NCBI GenBank assembly: GCA_964006375.1
Contig: OZ023268.1
Span: 82,905,835-82,969,834 of the forward strand
Direction of reading: 5' to 3'
Source: Tillus elongatus
Taxonomy: Eukaryota; Arthropoda; Insecta; Coleoptera; Cleridae
Length of the DNA stretch: 64,000 nt
Positions within the stretch are counted from its first letter, which is position 1. Every line of letters starts with the position of its first letter. Shown here one piece after another: positions 1 to 11,600 of this stretch. The notes below the pieces were generated by a model. The model made no database searches. It was not told the origin of the DNA and saw only the letters and a list, made by a program, of their open reading frames with translations. The translations under genes and the position numbers were made by a program.

Positions 1-488
1 TTAACAACTAGCGGGTTACAATAATTAATGCCTTCGAGATGACCTGGAATCACCAGTACTAACTGATAAATTTTAGTAGAAAATTATAATACATTTATAG
101 TATTAAAAACCGTATACTAAAAAGTCTTAGGATAGGCTGGTATCTCCAGAATCAGTTATATTTGAGAAAGGGCATCATAGTAAGGTATTTTAAATAACAA
201 ATAGTTTTTCCATATCTTCAGGTTTACACTATACTTTATTCATTCCATTTTGTTTGGTTTACTCATATCTTGATTGCTTGAGTTAAATTGTAGGTCTTAC
301 TACTTTATGAACTGTTCAAAACTATTTAGCAGGAGTAAAGTTTACATCTGAATTTTTACAGGATCACAAAATACGAGGGTAGATGATATATTAATTACTC
401 AACAGTAAAGATGACAACCAAATTTGGCATATACGTTTCTACTATCAAACTTACCCTACATACCGAAATTCAGATCTCTAAGTTGAAA
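1..488. other. Unassigned AT-rich sequence
   Basis: No open frame, repeat or RNA signature is recognised here. The stretch ends where the first X1 repeat copy begins. Confidence 0.5.
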
Positions 489-696
489 GGAAAAAAGCCT
501 GGACGCAGCAAGTGCATTATGGTAGTGAATTTTCATAGAAATGATCTGGCACAAAATATTTTATTATAACTTTTTTTTCTTGTAACATAGAAATCTACTT
601 TTTGGTGTATAGTTTACTTTTTATATCGTAAACCTACCTACCAAATTTGGTTATCATATATTATTTATTTTTTAAAATAATGTTTTTTTTCAAATG

Positions 697-1080
697 AAAA
701 CTCAAAATTTTTCTGGAAAACCTCGTCCGATTTTTCTGATTAACGAACTTGTCAAATCCATTTACAAAAGGAAGGTACATGCCAAATTTTATCAAAATCG
801 GCCTATTACTCTGAGATAAACATTTTTTCGAATAAAAACTCAAAATTTTCCCGGAAAACCTCGTCCGATTTTCCTGACTAACAAACCTGTCAAAGCCATT
901 TACAAAAGGAAGGTACATGCCAAATTGTATTAAAATCGGCCCATTATTTTTTGAGATAAGAATTTTTTTCGAATGAAAACTCAAAATTTTCCCGGAAAAC
1001 CTCGCCGATTTTCCTGACTAACGAACTTATCCAAGCTATTGACAAAAGGAAGGTATGTGCCAAATTATTTTTTGAGTTAT
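697..1080. repeat. Three-fold tandem repeat (~140 bp) inside X1
   Basis: Units begin at about 697, 835 and 976 with AAAACTCAAAAT and contain GGAAAACCTCGTCCGATTTT and AAAGGAAGGTACATGCCAAA. The third unit is partial. The same array occurs in the X1 copy at 32020-32400. In translation the units give repeated peptide-like strings on the minus strand, but these are a by-product of the DNA repeat and not a gene. Confidence 0.75.
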
Positions 1081-1135
1081 CTGTGTGATACACAGACACG
1101 CGCGCACACACACACAAACACACACACATATAATA

Positions 1136-4004
1136 GAGGCGTTGAGCGCTAAAGTGGCCTAACCCCACTTACTCTCAATTAGTGTAAAACCAGAATGAAA
1201 ATTCGTTATTTTTTTATAGTTTTTTTTAAGCTTATTCAACGGTGTTGTGGTGATAATTTTTGGAAGATGGATCTATGGTATAGACTACATAAATAGAGTG
1301 GGTTCTATTTTGTGATGAACAAATAAGGGAAAAATTTTTGTTGCTTATGCCACTTTTGCTTTCCACCAGTTGATGGGTTAGGTCACCTTTGTCACACCTT
1401 TATATGGGCATCCTGTGCTTTTTACCTACGCACATATTTTTTTATTATCCCAAAATGACTAATTACTCTATTCATTATTATTTTTTATTTAGTACTGGTA
1501 TAAAAGGTATTACAAATCAGAACAAAATACAAAGAAACTACATTCATAAGTAGAAAAAATAAACTTCAAGTGACTTTTCATTCTGAAACCACAGCTGAAC
1601 AACACGAAAATATGGGGTGTCAGACATATATTTTCACTCCATATCCACGGTGTCATCTTCTGGATAGCCAAAGTTGTCCCCTGCATTTACAGATGACCGT
1701 AAATTCTCATAAAAGGCGTGGTGAACAGGAGGCACATATGGAAGAAGTTCTTTAAGATTATCCATTTTTTTCTTGTCGATTTGCCTCCCATTTGGATAAA
1801 GGCACTCTAGCTGTATTGGTAATGGCGTTACCTTCCTTTTCGCAACATTTACTTTTGAAAATGGAACTTCTGGATTGTTAGAGTATTTGAAAGAAAATAC
1901 GAACCTTGAAGATTTAGAATACGATAACCATTGCATTTTCATCCATTCAACTTTGTTTCCATCTTCATCAGTTTTCCTGTTAGTGATACATGATAACAGA
2001 CTCCCACAGCTCTTGAAATCAGCTGTGCCCATGACTACTACATCGAATGGTTGTTTCTTTCTTGCACTCTTTATCACAGGAATCCAATCATCGGGTACAA
2101 AAATGTTTGGATGATACCTCTTCTGTTTTTCGATCAACCCAAAATCTTGGTCACAGGGTAAGTATGAGTGCCCTGATACCAAAAATTTTTGGTCAACTTG
2201 TTCTACAGTGTAATCAGGTGAGCATGCAATATAATGTAATATGGAAGCCATTTTGATATTCCTATTCTGTCCGCCGCACTGGTCACTATACGTTATCAAC
2301 TTGCTGGTATGAACAAAATGTTTGCAATAATGCATTATACAAGATCCAATTTCTTGGGGACCTCTTGAGGCTACAGACTCGTTCCATATGTACATGACTG
2401 ATTTGTTCGCTTTTAAGTCATGTATCCCTAGACAATAAGTCCACAGCTGGCGCTTGTAGTACGTAATGCCAGTGGAAAGCACAGGTGTTGGTAATGTCTT
2501 CATCAAATCGAAGGCAATGGCTGTTGTATCGCTTTCTGCCAGAGATGCTGTTTCACCATCTCTTTTCATTTCATGCCTTGCCATTTCAGCTTTTCGAATG
2601 TGTAGTTCTTTTTGAATTTCTATGTTTCTTTTTTCTTCGCCATCATTTAGGGCAGCTAGCTGAACTTCAAAGCTGTCACATTTTCTACAACTGTCTGTCA
2701 CAGGTGTGTGAAAATGCAAATTGAATTTAGTATTGAATATTGTTCTGAATACATAAGCAGAAACTGAATTTTCATGATCTTGTTTATAAAGAGAATACAT
2801 GATTGAAATGTTCAAATCTGGCGCTAAATATTTCCGATCAGGATTTTTTGCCCTGCTATAATGAGATTCGTAAGTAGGAAACCTACGAATAAAACACATA
2901 ACTTCCGATTCTCTGTCGTGCGGTGTTTTGTTTGCTGCTGCTGCTTTGCCTCTAAGATCTACAGGTGGTGGTAGCCCTTCACTTTTATTCCTTAAAGCCC
3001 TTGTTAGGCGTCCGTCTGAAACTTGCAGAGTGGCTTCAAAGTATTTTTTGCAGATACTTATGTCCTGGCCATTTTCATTCGGTAAATGATAAATCCTAGT
3101 ATTTTTTCTTTTTTGAGTGTCATGAGTAGTATATATCCTGCGTTTTTGAACAACTGTAATTTGTCCACGTAGATACGCAGTCTGTAGATCAAAGTCTCCC
3201 AAGCTATAGAAGTTCTGAAAAAGAGCATAGCGTTGCTCACTAGATATTTTTGAATTGCACTGATTTTGACAATTGCACGGCTTATCCACGAATAGTTTTG
3301 CAGCAATTTTTTGTTTTCTGCTATTTGTATATGCCATACCTTTAGCTCTGCTTCTTTTGCGAATGTTCCGAGTCCAGTCGCCTTCATTTCTCACTGGTTT
3401 ACGACTACGCCGCTTAGTTAAGGATACATCAACTTCATTTATTTCAGATGCATCACTACCGCTATCTGAATTTTCTTCTCCTGGTTGATAATCGGATCCA
3501 CTATCTACATATGGATCATCAACTAATGCATCATCTATAAAAAAGTGTATATCCTAACCTCAAAATCTTTAAAATAGCAGAAAGAATAAACTTACCATCA
3601 CAATCAATTCTTTCAGCCATTTTATATGGTATAATTCTTAAAATAATGTTAATCTGGACTGAGCAGGGTAATTGTGAGAACACTGCACTTGAATAAACGC
3701 TTTAAGTAACACTTTAGAGTCTGTATTAATAACAAACCAAGCCAAAAGCATGTGTCGTCAACTGAGTTTCAAAAAGCAAGAATGGCCTAACCCACTCTGA
3801 TCTTGGTTGGGCCACTTTTACACTAAGCAAATGTATGTAACCTTTGATGCAATAACAACGTTTTGTGGTGCCATCTGTTTTCTATTCAGCAAAGGTTGTG
3901 TGGGCCAGTCTTGCCTGATAGAACATGCTAATTTGTATCTTTCAATGCAGATAACTCAAAAAAGGCAATTTTGTGGGTTAGGCCACTCTTGTTCTCAACG
4001 CCTC
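1136..4004 (-). mobile_element. Complete DNA transposon, Sola-like/DUF7869-type (element S1)
   Basis: The ends are imperfect inverted repeats of about 33 bp: GAGGCGTTGAG followed by GTGGCCTAACCC at the left, and the reverse complement at 3972-4004. The inner motif GTGGCCTAACCCC/GGGTTAGGCCAC recurs subterminally in both orientations (about 1153, 1375, 3783, 3975), as expected for transposase binding sites. Target duplication is obscured because the insertion lies in a TA-rich microsatellite; the flanks AATA and TATA fit a 4-bp duplication with one mismatch. The single gene inside (minus strand) is open. Assignment to Sola is inference from the 4-bp duplication of the related element at 22027-24048; the structural call as a TIR transposon is direct. 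Confidence 0.75.
1634..3620 (-). CDS. Putative DDE-type transposase, two exons, 641 aa
   Basis: Exon 1 is 3596-3620 (ATG at 3620, donor GTAAG) and exon 2 is 3534-1634 (acceptor TTATAG). The splice restores one frame of 641 codons to a TGA at 1634. The N-terminus is acidic, followed by a basic KRRSRKP patch, a W..N..K segment and a Cys cluster (CNCQNQC) with EQR...F..Y..LGD downstream. This is the layout of a widespread group of arthropod 'uncharacterized' transposon-related proteins (probably DUF7869). The core carries SDQCGGQNRN (Asp about residue 426), then GHSYLPCDQDFGLIEK, which supply candidate acidic catalytic residues. No internal stops are seen, so the copy may be recent. Enzyme activity is inferred from family and TIR context, not demonstrated. 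Confidence 0.7.
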
Positions 4005-5662
4005 TATATACATATAAAAATTAAAACTGACCCCGGATATGGGTTCTAGGGGTCCTAGTTCGCGCTCATTTGTGAAAATTTTTTTCAAAATTCAAAAGTC
4101 GGGATCTCCCCATTAGTGAATTTTTTCTACGAAAATTCAGTAAAAGTTCTAGGCATTTTAAGAAAAAAAAAAAATTGGGTGCCACTGGTGATCAGAGGAA
4201 AGCACAAGAACATAATTTTTTATGTGACTAACAAAACCAATTGAATATTACATACAACCGTTAAGTTTTCTTGACGCAAAAAAGTCAAGAAGTAGCAGAA
4301 AAAATATTTAGAAAATTTTATAATTTTTCTTTTTAAAACGCCAAAGTCGCGATTTGAAACGTCAAAATTTGCAATTTTCAGACAACGAATTTGAAACAAA
4401 TACGGATTATGTAGAAGATATGTCGTAATAAGTGTGTTTTACAAAGCCTTAAGCTTCAGATTCAACAATCATTGTCCTTCGTTTTGCTAAAATACTTTCG
4501 GAAAATCCGTTTCAAATAGACCCTTTTTCTGATGCTTCGGCAGTAGTTTCAGCTATAGAGTTTATGGTTTAATAGTCTATATTTTAGCAAACTTATGAAT
4601 TTTAAAAATATTTCTTCAAATGAGCGCAAACTAGAAGCCCTAAAACCCATATACGGGGTCAGTTTCAGGTTTTGTCTGCTTACACATATACAGGGCGACG
4701 CATTTCTACGGTAAAGTTCAATATATCCGTTAGTATACAAGATATGAGAAAAACGTATATACGTTAATTATAGGGTATCTCGAGCTGCATCTTATAAACC
4801 TATTTTGAAAGTCACAGAGTGGCCTATAAGTCGTTGGTGATACACACTTTCTTTTTTTAATAGAACACCCTCTTATTTTATTGCATTTTTGTGTTTTCCA
4901 TTCAATTATAATGCATGTTTGTAAGAAAAAAAAATGATATCGTTCATTGTTTTTGAGTTATTTCAATTTTGTTTTGCAACTTTTCACGTTTTTGGCACAT
5001 ATTTCAAACACATCACAAATTGTTATACGCCGTTTTTCTCAATAGATAACGGAGCCCCATGGAAATGACGCTTTCAAAGAGCTTTTTGTTTGTATTACTA
5101 GTTGAAAAAATCCAGCTGCCGTATACAGGCCCTCTCAAATAGTAGCTGAATTTTAAAAGTTTTCGCAGAAATGTCTTTAGTGTTTCTGTAGCAATTATTT
5201 TTGTAAGATTTTTGTGATATGTTGGTAATTAATAATAAATGTTGTCGAATTTTTGTGAAAAATATAATTTAGTGTAACATTACTGAAGGCAATGTCTGTA
5301 AAAAAGGTGATTTTTTGTAAAAGAAATTATTGAAAATTTTCATAAAACTTTTTTTTCAACTTTGGTCCTAAAGCTGTTTGTGAATCATTATATCTTGGCA
5401 GGTGTGTAAATAGCTTAAAGAGGTTCGTTGGCCAGGAAAATCGGACCAGTTTTTTTCTGGAACATTTTTATTTTCGGAAAATGTTTGTACTTTTTGAAAC
5501 AACAAAACTATTTTAATGAAATATGGTACATTGTTAGTACTACATAGGTTATACTGTCAACCAAATGTCATTCTTTTAAAAACAAGACATATTTGGCATT
5601 AAAAATATTTTAAAGAAAATTCGCTACCATTACACACCTGCTGCGTCCAGACTTTTAGAATT
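4005..5662. repeat. Right half of X1 copy 1
   Basis: This stretch continues the X1 repeat after the nested transposon. It carries the phrase GGGTTCTAGGGGTCCTAGTT (about 4042) and its inverted counterpart near 4630-4670, so it is itself partly palindromic around 4530. It ends with the inverted GCAGCAAGTGCG motif at 5612-5660. The same layout is seen, in opposite orientation, at 53300-54490. No gene is present. Confidence 0.6.
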
Positions 5663-6360
5663 CATACATTGAATTGCAGAGATCAAATTGTACTCTATTA
5701 AAAACGTTTGCCAGCATGATCCTTTTACTATTAGTCTGTTGTTCTGTAAAACATCAGGTATTTCACGTACATGTCTATACAGTGTTGAATAAAACATTGA
5801 AAATTTTTTTCAAGTCAAGAAGCTGTTTGAAAAAAAAAATTCCTTCTAGGATTTCAACTAAAAACATGTTGAAATATGATCCAAGTTACAAGACGATGTT
5901 AGAATTTTCCGTTTATTCTTTTGGTGAATTTTCATTAAGAAAATATAAACCATACATCAAGGGTAAGCAAACAAAATAAATAACAGGCATAAAACATACT
6001 ACCCGAACCAACAATCGTGGAATCTTGGCCACAAATATCACAAATGACAGACATGAAATTGAAAATTTACCAAGTTATTGTTTTTAACTGAGGGGATTCA
6101 ATCAATTTTTAAATACACTATATTTGTAGCTTGATGAACGGCCCCAAATACAGTTTATACTGAAAGTGTAGCATAATATAGTGGAAATGTAAATAAATAC
6201 ACGTCTAAAAAAAGATTTTAAAACAGTTTGTTCTTTTATCATTAAACTTAAACATAAGACGTCATCTAAGATCGAAACAGTTGTTGAATGCGTTTTAACT
6301 GACAATTCTATAAATTTTGTAATAGTTCAGTCAATGAATACATTGTAGAGTGTATGGAAT
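5663..6360. other. Unassigned AT-rich sequence
   Basis: No repeat end, splice-bounded exon or RNA gene is recognised. The open frames here are short, AT-driven and without domain resemblance. Confidence 0.4.
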
Positions 6361-7357
6361 ATGCGGAGTCAAGGAGTCGCGGGCCAAAGGACTCCAGGGG
6401 GCAAGCTGAGGAAGTGGAAACAACAACATAAACTTTCAATGAAGCTTTCCCCAAGACCGTCATGCGCGGTAAAAATCCGCATCCTGCACGAGGTGACCCT
6501 GCTAATAACTAAACATGACGGATCTAGACAAGGAGGTCGAACTAAACTCCCCCAATCTACGGTGTCACGTGACCCGTGCCTATGGATGGATGGCACCAGG
6601 GCGATGGTGTCGTGAACGGAACCTCTGGAGTACCGGGCAACCCTCCAGAGTAACCCGCCTTGCACCACAGTGGGTACTGATGGTGTGGACAGTATTTCCC
6701 CCATTCTCGTGGGAACAACATGAAGATCATAAAAACCAATGAGGCTCGAGGAGTGGCTCCGGCTACAGACTCTTGCCGCCCACTAGGGAAGCAACCAGGG
6801 GTTGATGGGACTTAGGTTCCTTCAGGTCAACCTCCAACATAGGGCAGCCACGGCCGGACTACTGATGGTTCTGAGGAACACGGATGTGGCCCTCATCCAG
6901 GAACCGTACTCCTATAAAGGAGAGATCAAGGGACTCGGCGGAGCTGCTGCAAAGCTCATCTACAGCAGATCCAGCGAGAACCTGAGGGCCTGCATTTTTG
7001 TCAGGGAAGGGATAGAGTTTCTGCCTTTAATACATTTCTGTTCCAGGGACCTGGCAACAATCAAAATCCGATGTGGAGGAGCGAATGGGCCGAGGGACAT
7101 TACTGTCGGGTCAGCCTATCTGCCAGTCGACAGCACGGACCTTCCTTCACCCAAGGAATTGGAGCAGCTGATTGTGGGTAGCAGAGCAGGTGGATGGCAG
7201 ACAATCATCGGCATGGATGCGAACGTGCAGCATGAGTTGTGAGGAAGCTCGGACACAAACTCCATGGGTGCGGCACTTCTACAATTCTTTATGAAATTTA
7301 ATTTAGACATATTGAATAGAGATAATAAACCAACCTTCGTCACAACACGGTGTTAAA
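6361..7357 (+). pseudogene. LOA/I-like non-LTR retrotransposon, endonuclease fragment
   Basis: The frame from 6802 encodes an APE-type endonuclease: LQVNLQH near the start, ALIQEPY with the catalytic Glu, GSAYLPVD, then GMDANVQHEL. The TGA at 7240-7242 replaces the expected Trp of the HxLWG block; coding continues in frame as GSSDTNS...NKPTFVTT to about 7355, so one nonsense change disables it. Upstream GC-richer sequence (6361-6800) is probably the end of ORF1 or the inter-ORF region. Reverse transcriptase and RNase H are absent. That is unusual, because non-LTR copies normally lose the 5' rather than the 3' part, so a later deletion is likely. LOA/I affinity is inferred from the QEPY motif and related RNase H fragments elsewhere in the window. 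Confidence 0.75.
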
Positions 7358-8340
7358 TTAGGCAAATCCATCAGACAGTCTTCGCAGTTCAAAAAAATGT
7401 CTTAGAAGGGTGTAGAAAATGCATTGAAGCAATTAGAAAATTAACTTTAGAATGAAGATTTTCTTTCTGGTATTGCTTTTAGGTTAAAATGGTAATTTTC
7501 GTTTTAATTGTTATTTTCAAAAGTGGTATATTCTTTCATGTTATATTTTTCAATGTTTAGTTTCATGTTGTTTTCGTTTTTCATTGCTACAAGAAGAACA
7601 GTTGTAACTGCAATACCTACATTTTTGAACCAATTTGTTATAATTCATGTGGTATTTTCCAAACTTAAGAAATATTTTGAACTAGGTTTTCTCCGAAATG
7701 ATGCATTTTAACCACTTGCACCAGGTAAACCTTTTCTAAAGCAAACTAAATGCTGTTTCAAGTTGTTACATTTTTCAATGTTCAGTTTCCTGTCGTTTTC
7801 GGTAGGAGCTCAGAACACCCTGTGCATTAAACACAAAAAAATAACCAGATATTCGTGTTTTCCGCCAAAAGAAATCTTTCAGCAAAATGTGACGTCAATT
7901 ACCCAATAAATAAATGAATTATCGTGAAAAAAATAAATAAACAATGCTTTTCTTCTCAGACCTAACTGCTTAAGGAAGCACAATTGTACTATAGCAAGTT
8001 GACTTAAATCACCCTCTTTTCGTCCAAGGTATCTAAAACTGAAGCGTGGCCATTCTTTACTGAACACAACTGTAGTTTTTAACAGGCGACTATAATTTAC
8101 TTGTTTTATTTTATTATAGTGTACTAGTCTTCTTCTGTTGTAGTTTTGTAGTTTTAGTAAGACTTGTTAATTGGTCGATTTATTTGTTTATTTTGGTGCC
8201 CATGTTGTGACAATGTTCCCATGATGACATATTTTAGAATAATTTGTATTTGTTCATGCAAGAGTTGTAACGATTGTATTTCGTTACTACTCTAAATATT
8301 CAAAATAAACCCGTACGGGACTTAGTTAAGAGCCGACAAT
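7358..8340. other. Unassigned AT-rich sequence
   Basis: No feature is recognised. Phrases such as TTTTTCAATGTT(T/C)AGTTTC recur at about 7547 and 7770, which suggests a small decayed duplication. Confidence 0.35.
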
Positions 8341-8925
8341 CCAATATCTGTAAGGCAATTCATGTTTTAATTTCAAAAATTATTTGATGAAAAGTCGCCA
8401 ATGTTTAACTACCCTGAAAACCTTATTGCATTTTAAATGTGTACGTTAAAATTCAAATATCTAAAGATGCAATATAGCTTTGTTAGTAAATGATGCGTCC
8501 CATTTTGCTGAAGGAATATTTCCAAGTAATAAATATTGTTGCTACTGGGTCTGTAATTTTCCGTATCGGTGATATCACCCAAGAACGACCGTTTTGAACC
8601 GTTGAACAAGTTCCCGGCAAAACCTTCAACTGTGGACACGGGAGGTGAGACGGCAGAAAAGAGGGGTGAGAGCTGAACGGCACAGCACGCGGGCTCGGAG
8701 GGTCGAAGCTGGGACGTTACCGTGTGAACACCTTTCAGTCGCGGTGGTTAAATATTATCTTAAAAATGGGCGATAAAACCCTTTCTGTTATCTATATCTG
8801 ATAATAATTGTCAGTAATTGTTTAAAGTCATTTGAGCGGTTTTCGAGTTTAAATAAACGTTGTGTTTAGCATAAAAACGCGAGTTGAGTTGTGGTTCTTT
8901 ATTTCCGACCCGATACATTTCTTAC
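8341..8925. other. Possible solo LTR-like or promoter-like island
   Basis: A GC-richer block (8600-8750) is followed by TTTAAATAAACGTTG and ends in CCGACCCGATACA near 8920, an arrangement like R-U5 of an LTR. A TG start (8349) and CA end can be chosen, but no target duplication was found and no second copy lies in the window. Low confidence. Confidence 0.2.
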
Positions 8926-10860
8926 GTTAATCAGAATGAGTTCCTGCATCTTATGAAAGTTTGACTCAGCGGTGAATTTCACTTGAGCACATTCACGTTT
9001 TAATTGCGATTTGCAAAGGTTCCGTCAAGCGAATTCAGAACATCGACATAGTTGTCAAATGGTTTCCTAGTATTGGAGTAATAAATCCACCAGCCCAACA
9101 ACCACTAGTGGAAGGTGCCACTCATTTCCTCTAGCTTCTCTCTTATTGGAGTCTGTGAACCTGTGTCAGGTACTCATGGTTGATCCCACTTGGAAGGCAT
9201 CTTCATAGGGTCATCAGGTAATTCAAGGCTGAAAGATTTGGTGAGTCTGTGTAACTCTTTTCTCTGAACCGGCAGAATTTTTCATGCAGCAATCTAATGT
9301 CTGAGGCCTTATAACTGGAACTTTCCAAAATAACTTAAACAAATTTGAACTTAAACAGTGTCAGCGAGATGCTATAAGGATAACTGTACATTTCCTGTTT
9401 AATCTGTTGAATTTCATCTGTGAATTTGAACACATAGTTCTTGAAATTGTAATTGGCAAATTTTGTCTGTAAAATATCTAACCTGTACATTCTTTTTAAT
9501 ATCACTTATTTTCAATAATCAATGTAGAAATTTCACGTAGGAATATTTTTTAATGGAGCCTCACTCAAAGCACTGGCCTGTTAAATAATTGAAAAATTAA
9601 TCAAATTGATTGACAAACGTCAAGTGATTTACCTAATAATTTGTGTTTGCTTTTGAGCTGTAAAATACAGCATTTCATTCTATATACATACCTCAAGTAA
9701 CTAACATTAATATTTTAGTAATATACAACCATCTTTATCTTATTATTTTTTTTGTCAAATGTATGTGAATTGATAATTTCTTTTTCTTAAAGTTCTTGCT
9801 ACTTATTTGATTTCTATTTGTGTGCAATTAATGTTTATTTGAGATTTACCAACCATTTTTATTTCGTTTTGTTTGCTATTCCAAATTTAATTTATATGAA
9901 TAAATTCAATACTTTGTTATATTAACATATCTGTTTGATTGAAGAGAAATTCCTCCCTAATATCTTCTTTCTTTTGGCGTCTGCACAAACAATTAATTCT
10001 CACTAACGATTACCTAGATATCTAAATTTCTATATAACCTGGCACTAGTCTGGGGCGCCCACAAATATAGGACCCCAGGCAGTGTGAAACAAACAAATAG
10101 CGTGGGTATCAAACTACATCCAGATCTGTCAACCTCCTAAAAGTATTGCTAATCTTAATAAATATGATAATCTGATAGATAGCTATCTTAGGGTAGGGTG
10201 TTATAGGCAATCGTGACCTCACTATTGAGCAGATCTATATCCACCTGAGGTCAATCACAATATACCACGGTTCTCTAGTCATGTTTTTCTTTGAAGAGGT
10301 TACAGAGTGCTGCTTCATATGTTTAATTTATTTTATTGTGCGCATATAATATTGTAAATTAGTTATTGTATGTAAATTTTTATATTTTTGCATGTACATT
10401 CACAGACAAGTAATTAATTACTTTTGTGAGATTGTTATATTATTTGCGGACTTATTTTATGTGTGTCGAGTGAAACTTATAAAGTTTTCTAAAAACAAAC
10501 TTATTATATTTACAAGAACAAGCTTGATCGCTTATTTGTAAAACACATCCTGAAATTAGAACAAATATACTATACTACTTTACTATACTATATATATTCT
10601 TAAATATTTTAAGGAATATGCATGCCATGTAATGTTCGACCGCGGGGAATTTTTTGAAACTTAAAATAGCAACATTTTGATTCAAACCATTACTTTTCAA
10701 TTACAATAAACAGACAATTTAAAATTTCATCTCTTGTACATCCCCTACAAGAGGAGGTAAAAACATTCAGGTGTAAAACAGTGCTTATCTTGAAACTTAA
10801 AATATTCTTTTAATATTACTGTCTCAGAAGTTATCAGCCCATACTAAGACTTATCTAGTA
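8926..10860. other. Unassigned AT-rich sequence
   Basis: About 1.9 kb without a recognisable exon, transposase remnant, microsatellite or RNA gene. It may be intergenic or intronic. Confidence 0.4.
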
Positions 10861-10985
10861 CTGTATAACGATGACTAAAACTTGCTGTTGCTTCACAAAT
10901 GGACTATAACTGTATAATGATGACATAACTGTATAATGATGACCAAAAGTTGCTGTTGCTTCACAAATGCACTATCACTTAATAG
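10861..10985. repeat. Short imperfect tandem duplication
   Basis: Two units share ACTGTATAA(C/T)GATGAC and TTGCTGTTGCTTCACAAATG, with a partial third ACTGTATAATGATGAC between them. Confidence 0.7.
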
Positions 10986-11440
10986 TTAGGTCCATTTTAA
11001 AATGTAATTTTGAAAAATCACTTACTTGATCTTTAATTAAACTAAACAAAAGAAATGAAAACTTTTATAATCCAAAAGAGTTGAATTAAATAAATGGCCT
11101 AAATTTAAAAAAAAACATGTCATGACTGCTATATTATTGGGTGTGAGAACACACACTACAAAACTTAGTGATCCTACCTGGGTGTTATCTGGGGTACTGT
11201 GCTTGTCTGAGGCAGGGCCAATGGCGATGATCTTATGCTTCTCCTAGACGTGACTAGCGGACTACCGTGCCTTTCTCTGTGCCTGCGACTACTACACGCG
11301 CATCATGCATATTCATCACAACAAGAAAAAACAACAAATGCATAGTTAAACCACATAAACACCATAAATTAGTATTTAAAAGAAAGTGGAGAGATCTTAA
11401 AGATGATAAAAGGTACATGCTTACACAGGTGTCAACTGTT

Positions 11441-11600
11441 ATTTCAAATATTAACTTTTCGTAACTGTATCTCGAAGGTTCAAGTTCATATTTCAGTACT
11501 TTTTCCTCTGTCGTTACTGGATTTCAAACATTAACTTTTTGTAACTGTATTTCGAAGGTTCAAGCTCATATTCGGTACTTTTTCCTTTGTCTTTACTGGT
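11441..11600. repeat. 80-bp tandem duplication
   Basis: The units 11441-11520 and 11521-11600 both begin ATTTCAAA(T/C)ATTAACTTTT and share TCGAAGGTTCAAG and GTACTTTTTCCT, with several substitutions. Confidence 0.8.

Larger units (their letters stand above)
489..5662. mobile_element. X1 long-inverted-repeat element, copy 1 (split by nested transposon)
   Basis: The left end reads GGACGCAGCAAGTGCATTAT (about 499) and the right end (about 5612-5660) carries the same motif inverted (CACACCTGCTGCGTCCAGAC), so the element is bounded by inverted repeats. Removing the nested transposon at 1136-4004 gives about 2.3 kb. There is no real coding capacity. The left arm holds a three-fold tandem repeat; the right part repeats the phrase GACCCCGGATATGGGTTC in both orientations (about 4030 and 4655). 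A parallel copy at 31812-32589 is continuous across the equivalent of the insertion site, having (AT)n there, so the site of the nested insertion was a microsatellite. This is probably a non-autonomous foldback or MITE-like family; the superfamily is unknown. Confidence 0.6.

Noticed and set aside
661..1168. Minus-strand open frames with repeated peptide strings (PILIKFGMYLPFVNGFD type)
   Set aside because: They come from the 140-bp DNA tandem repeat in X1, recur in the X1 copy at 32031-32243 and have no start context or domain.
1136..4004. KDZ (Kyakuja-Dileera-Zisupton) assignment for transposon S1
   Set aside because: The conserved D..C motif looked similar at first, but the Cys-cluster N-terminus and the GH..D..E block fit the arthropod DUF7869-type group better.
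8341..8925. Solo LTR
   Set aside because: No target duplication or second copy; kept only as a low-confidence note.
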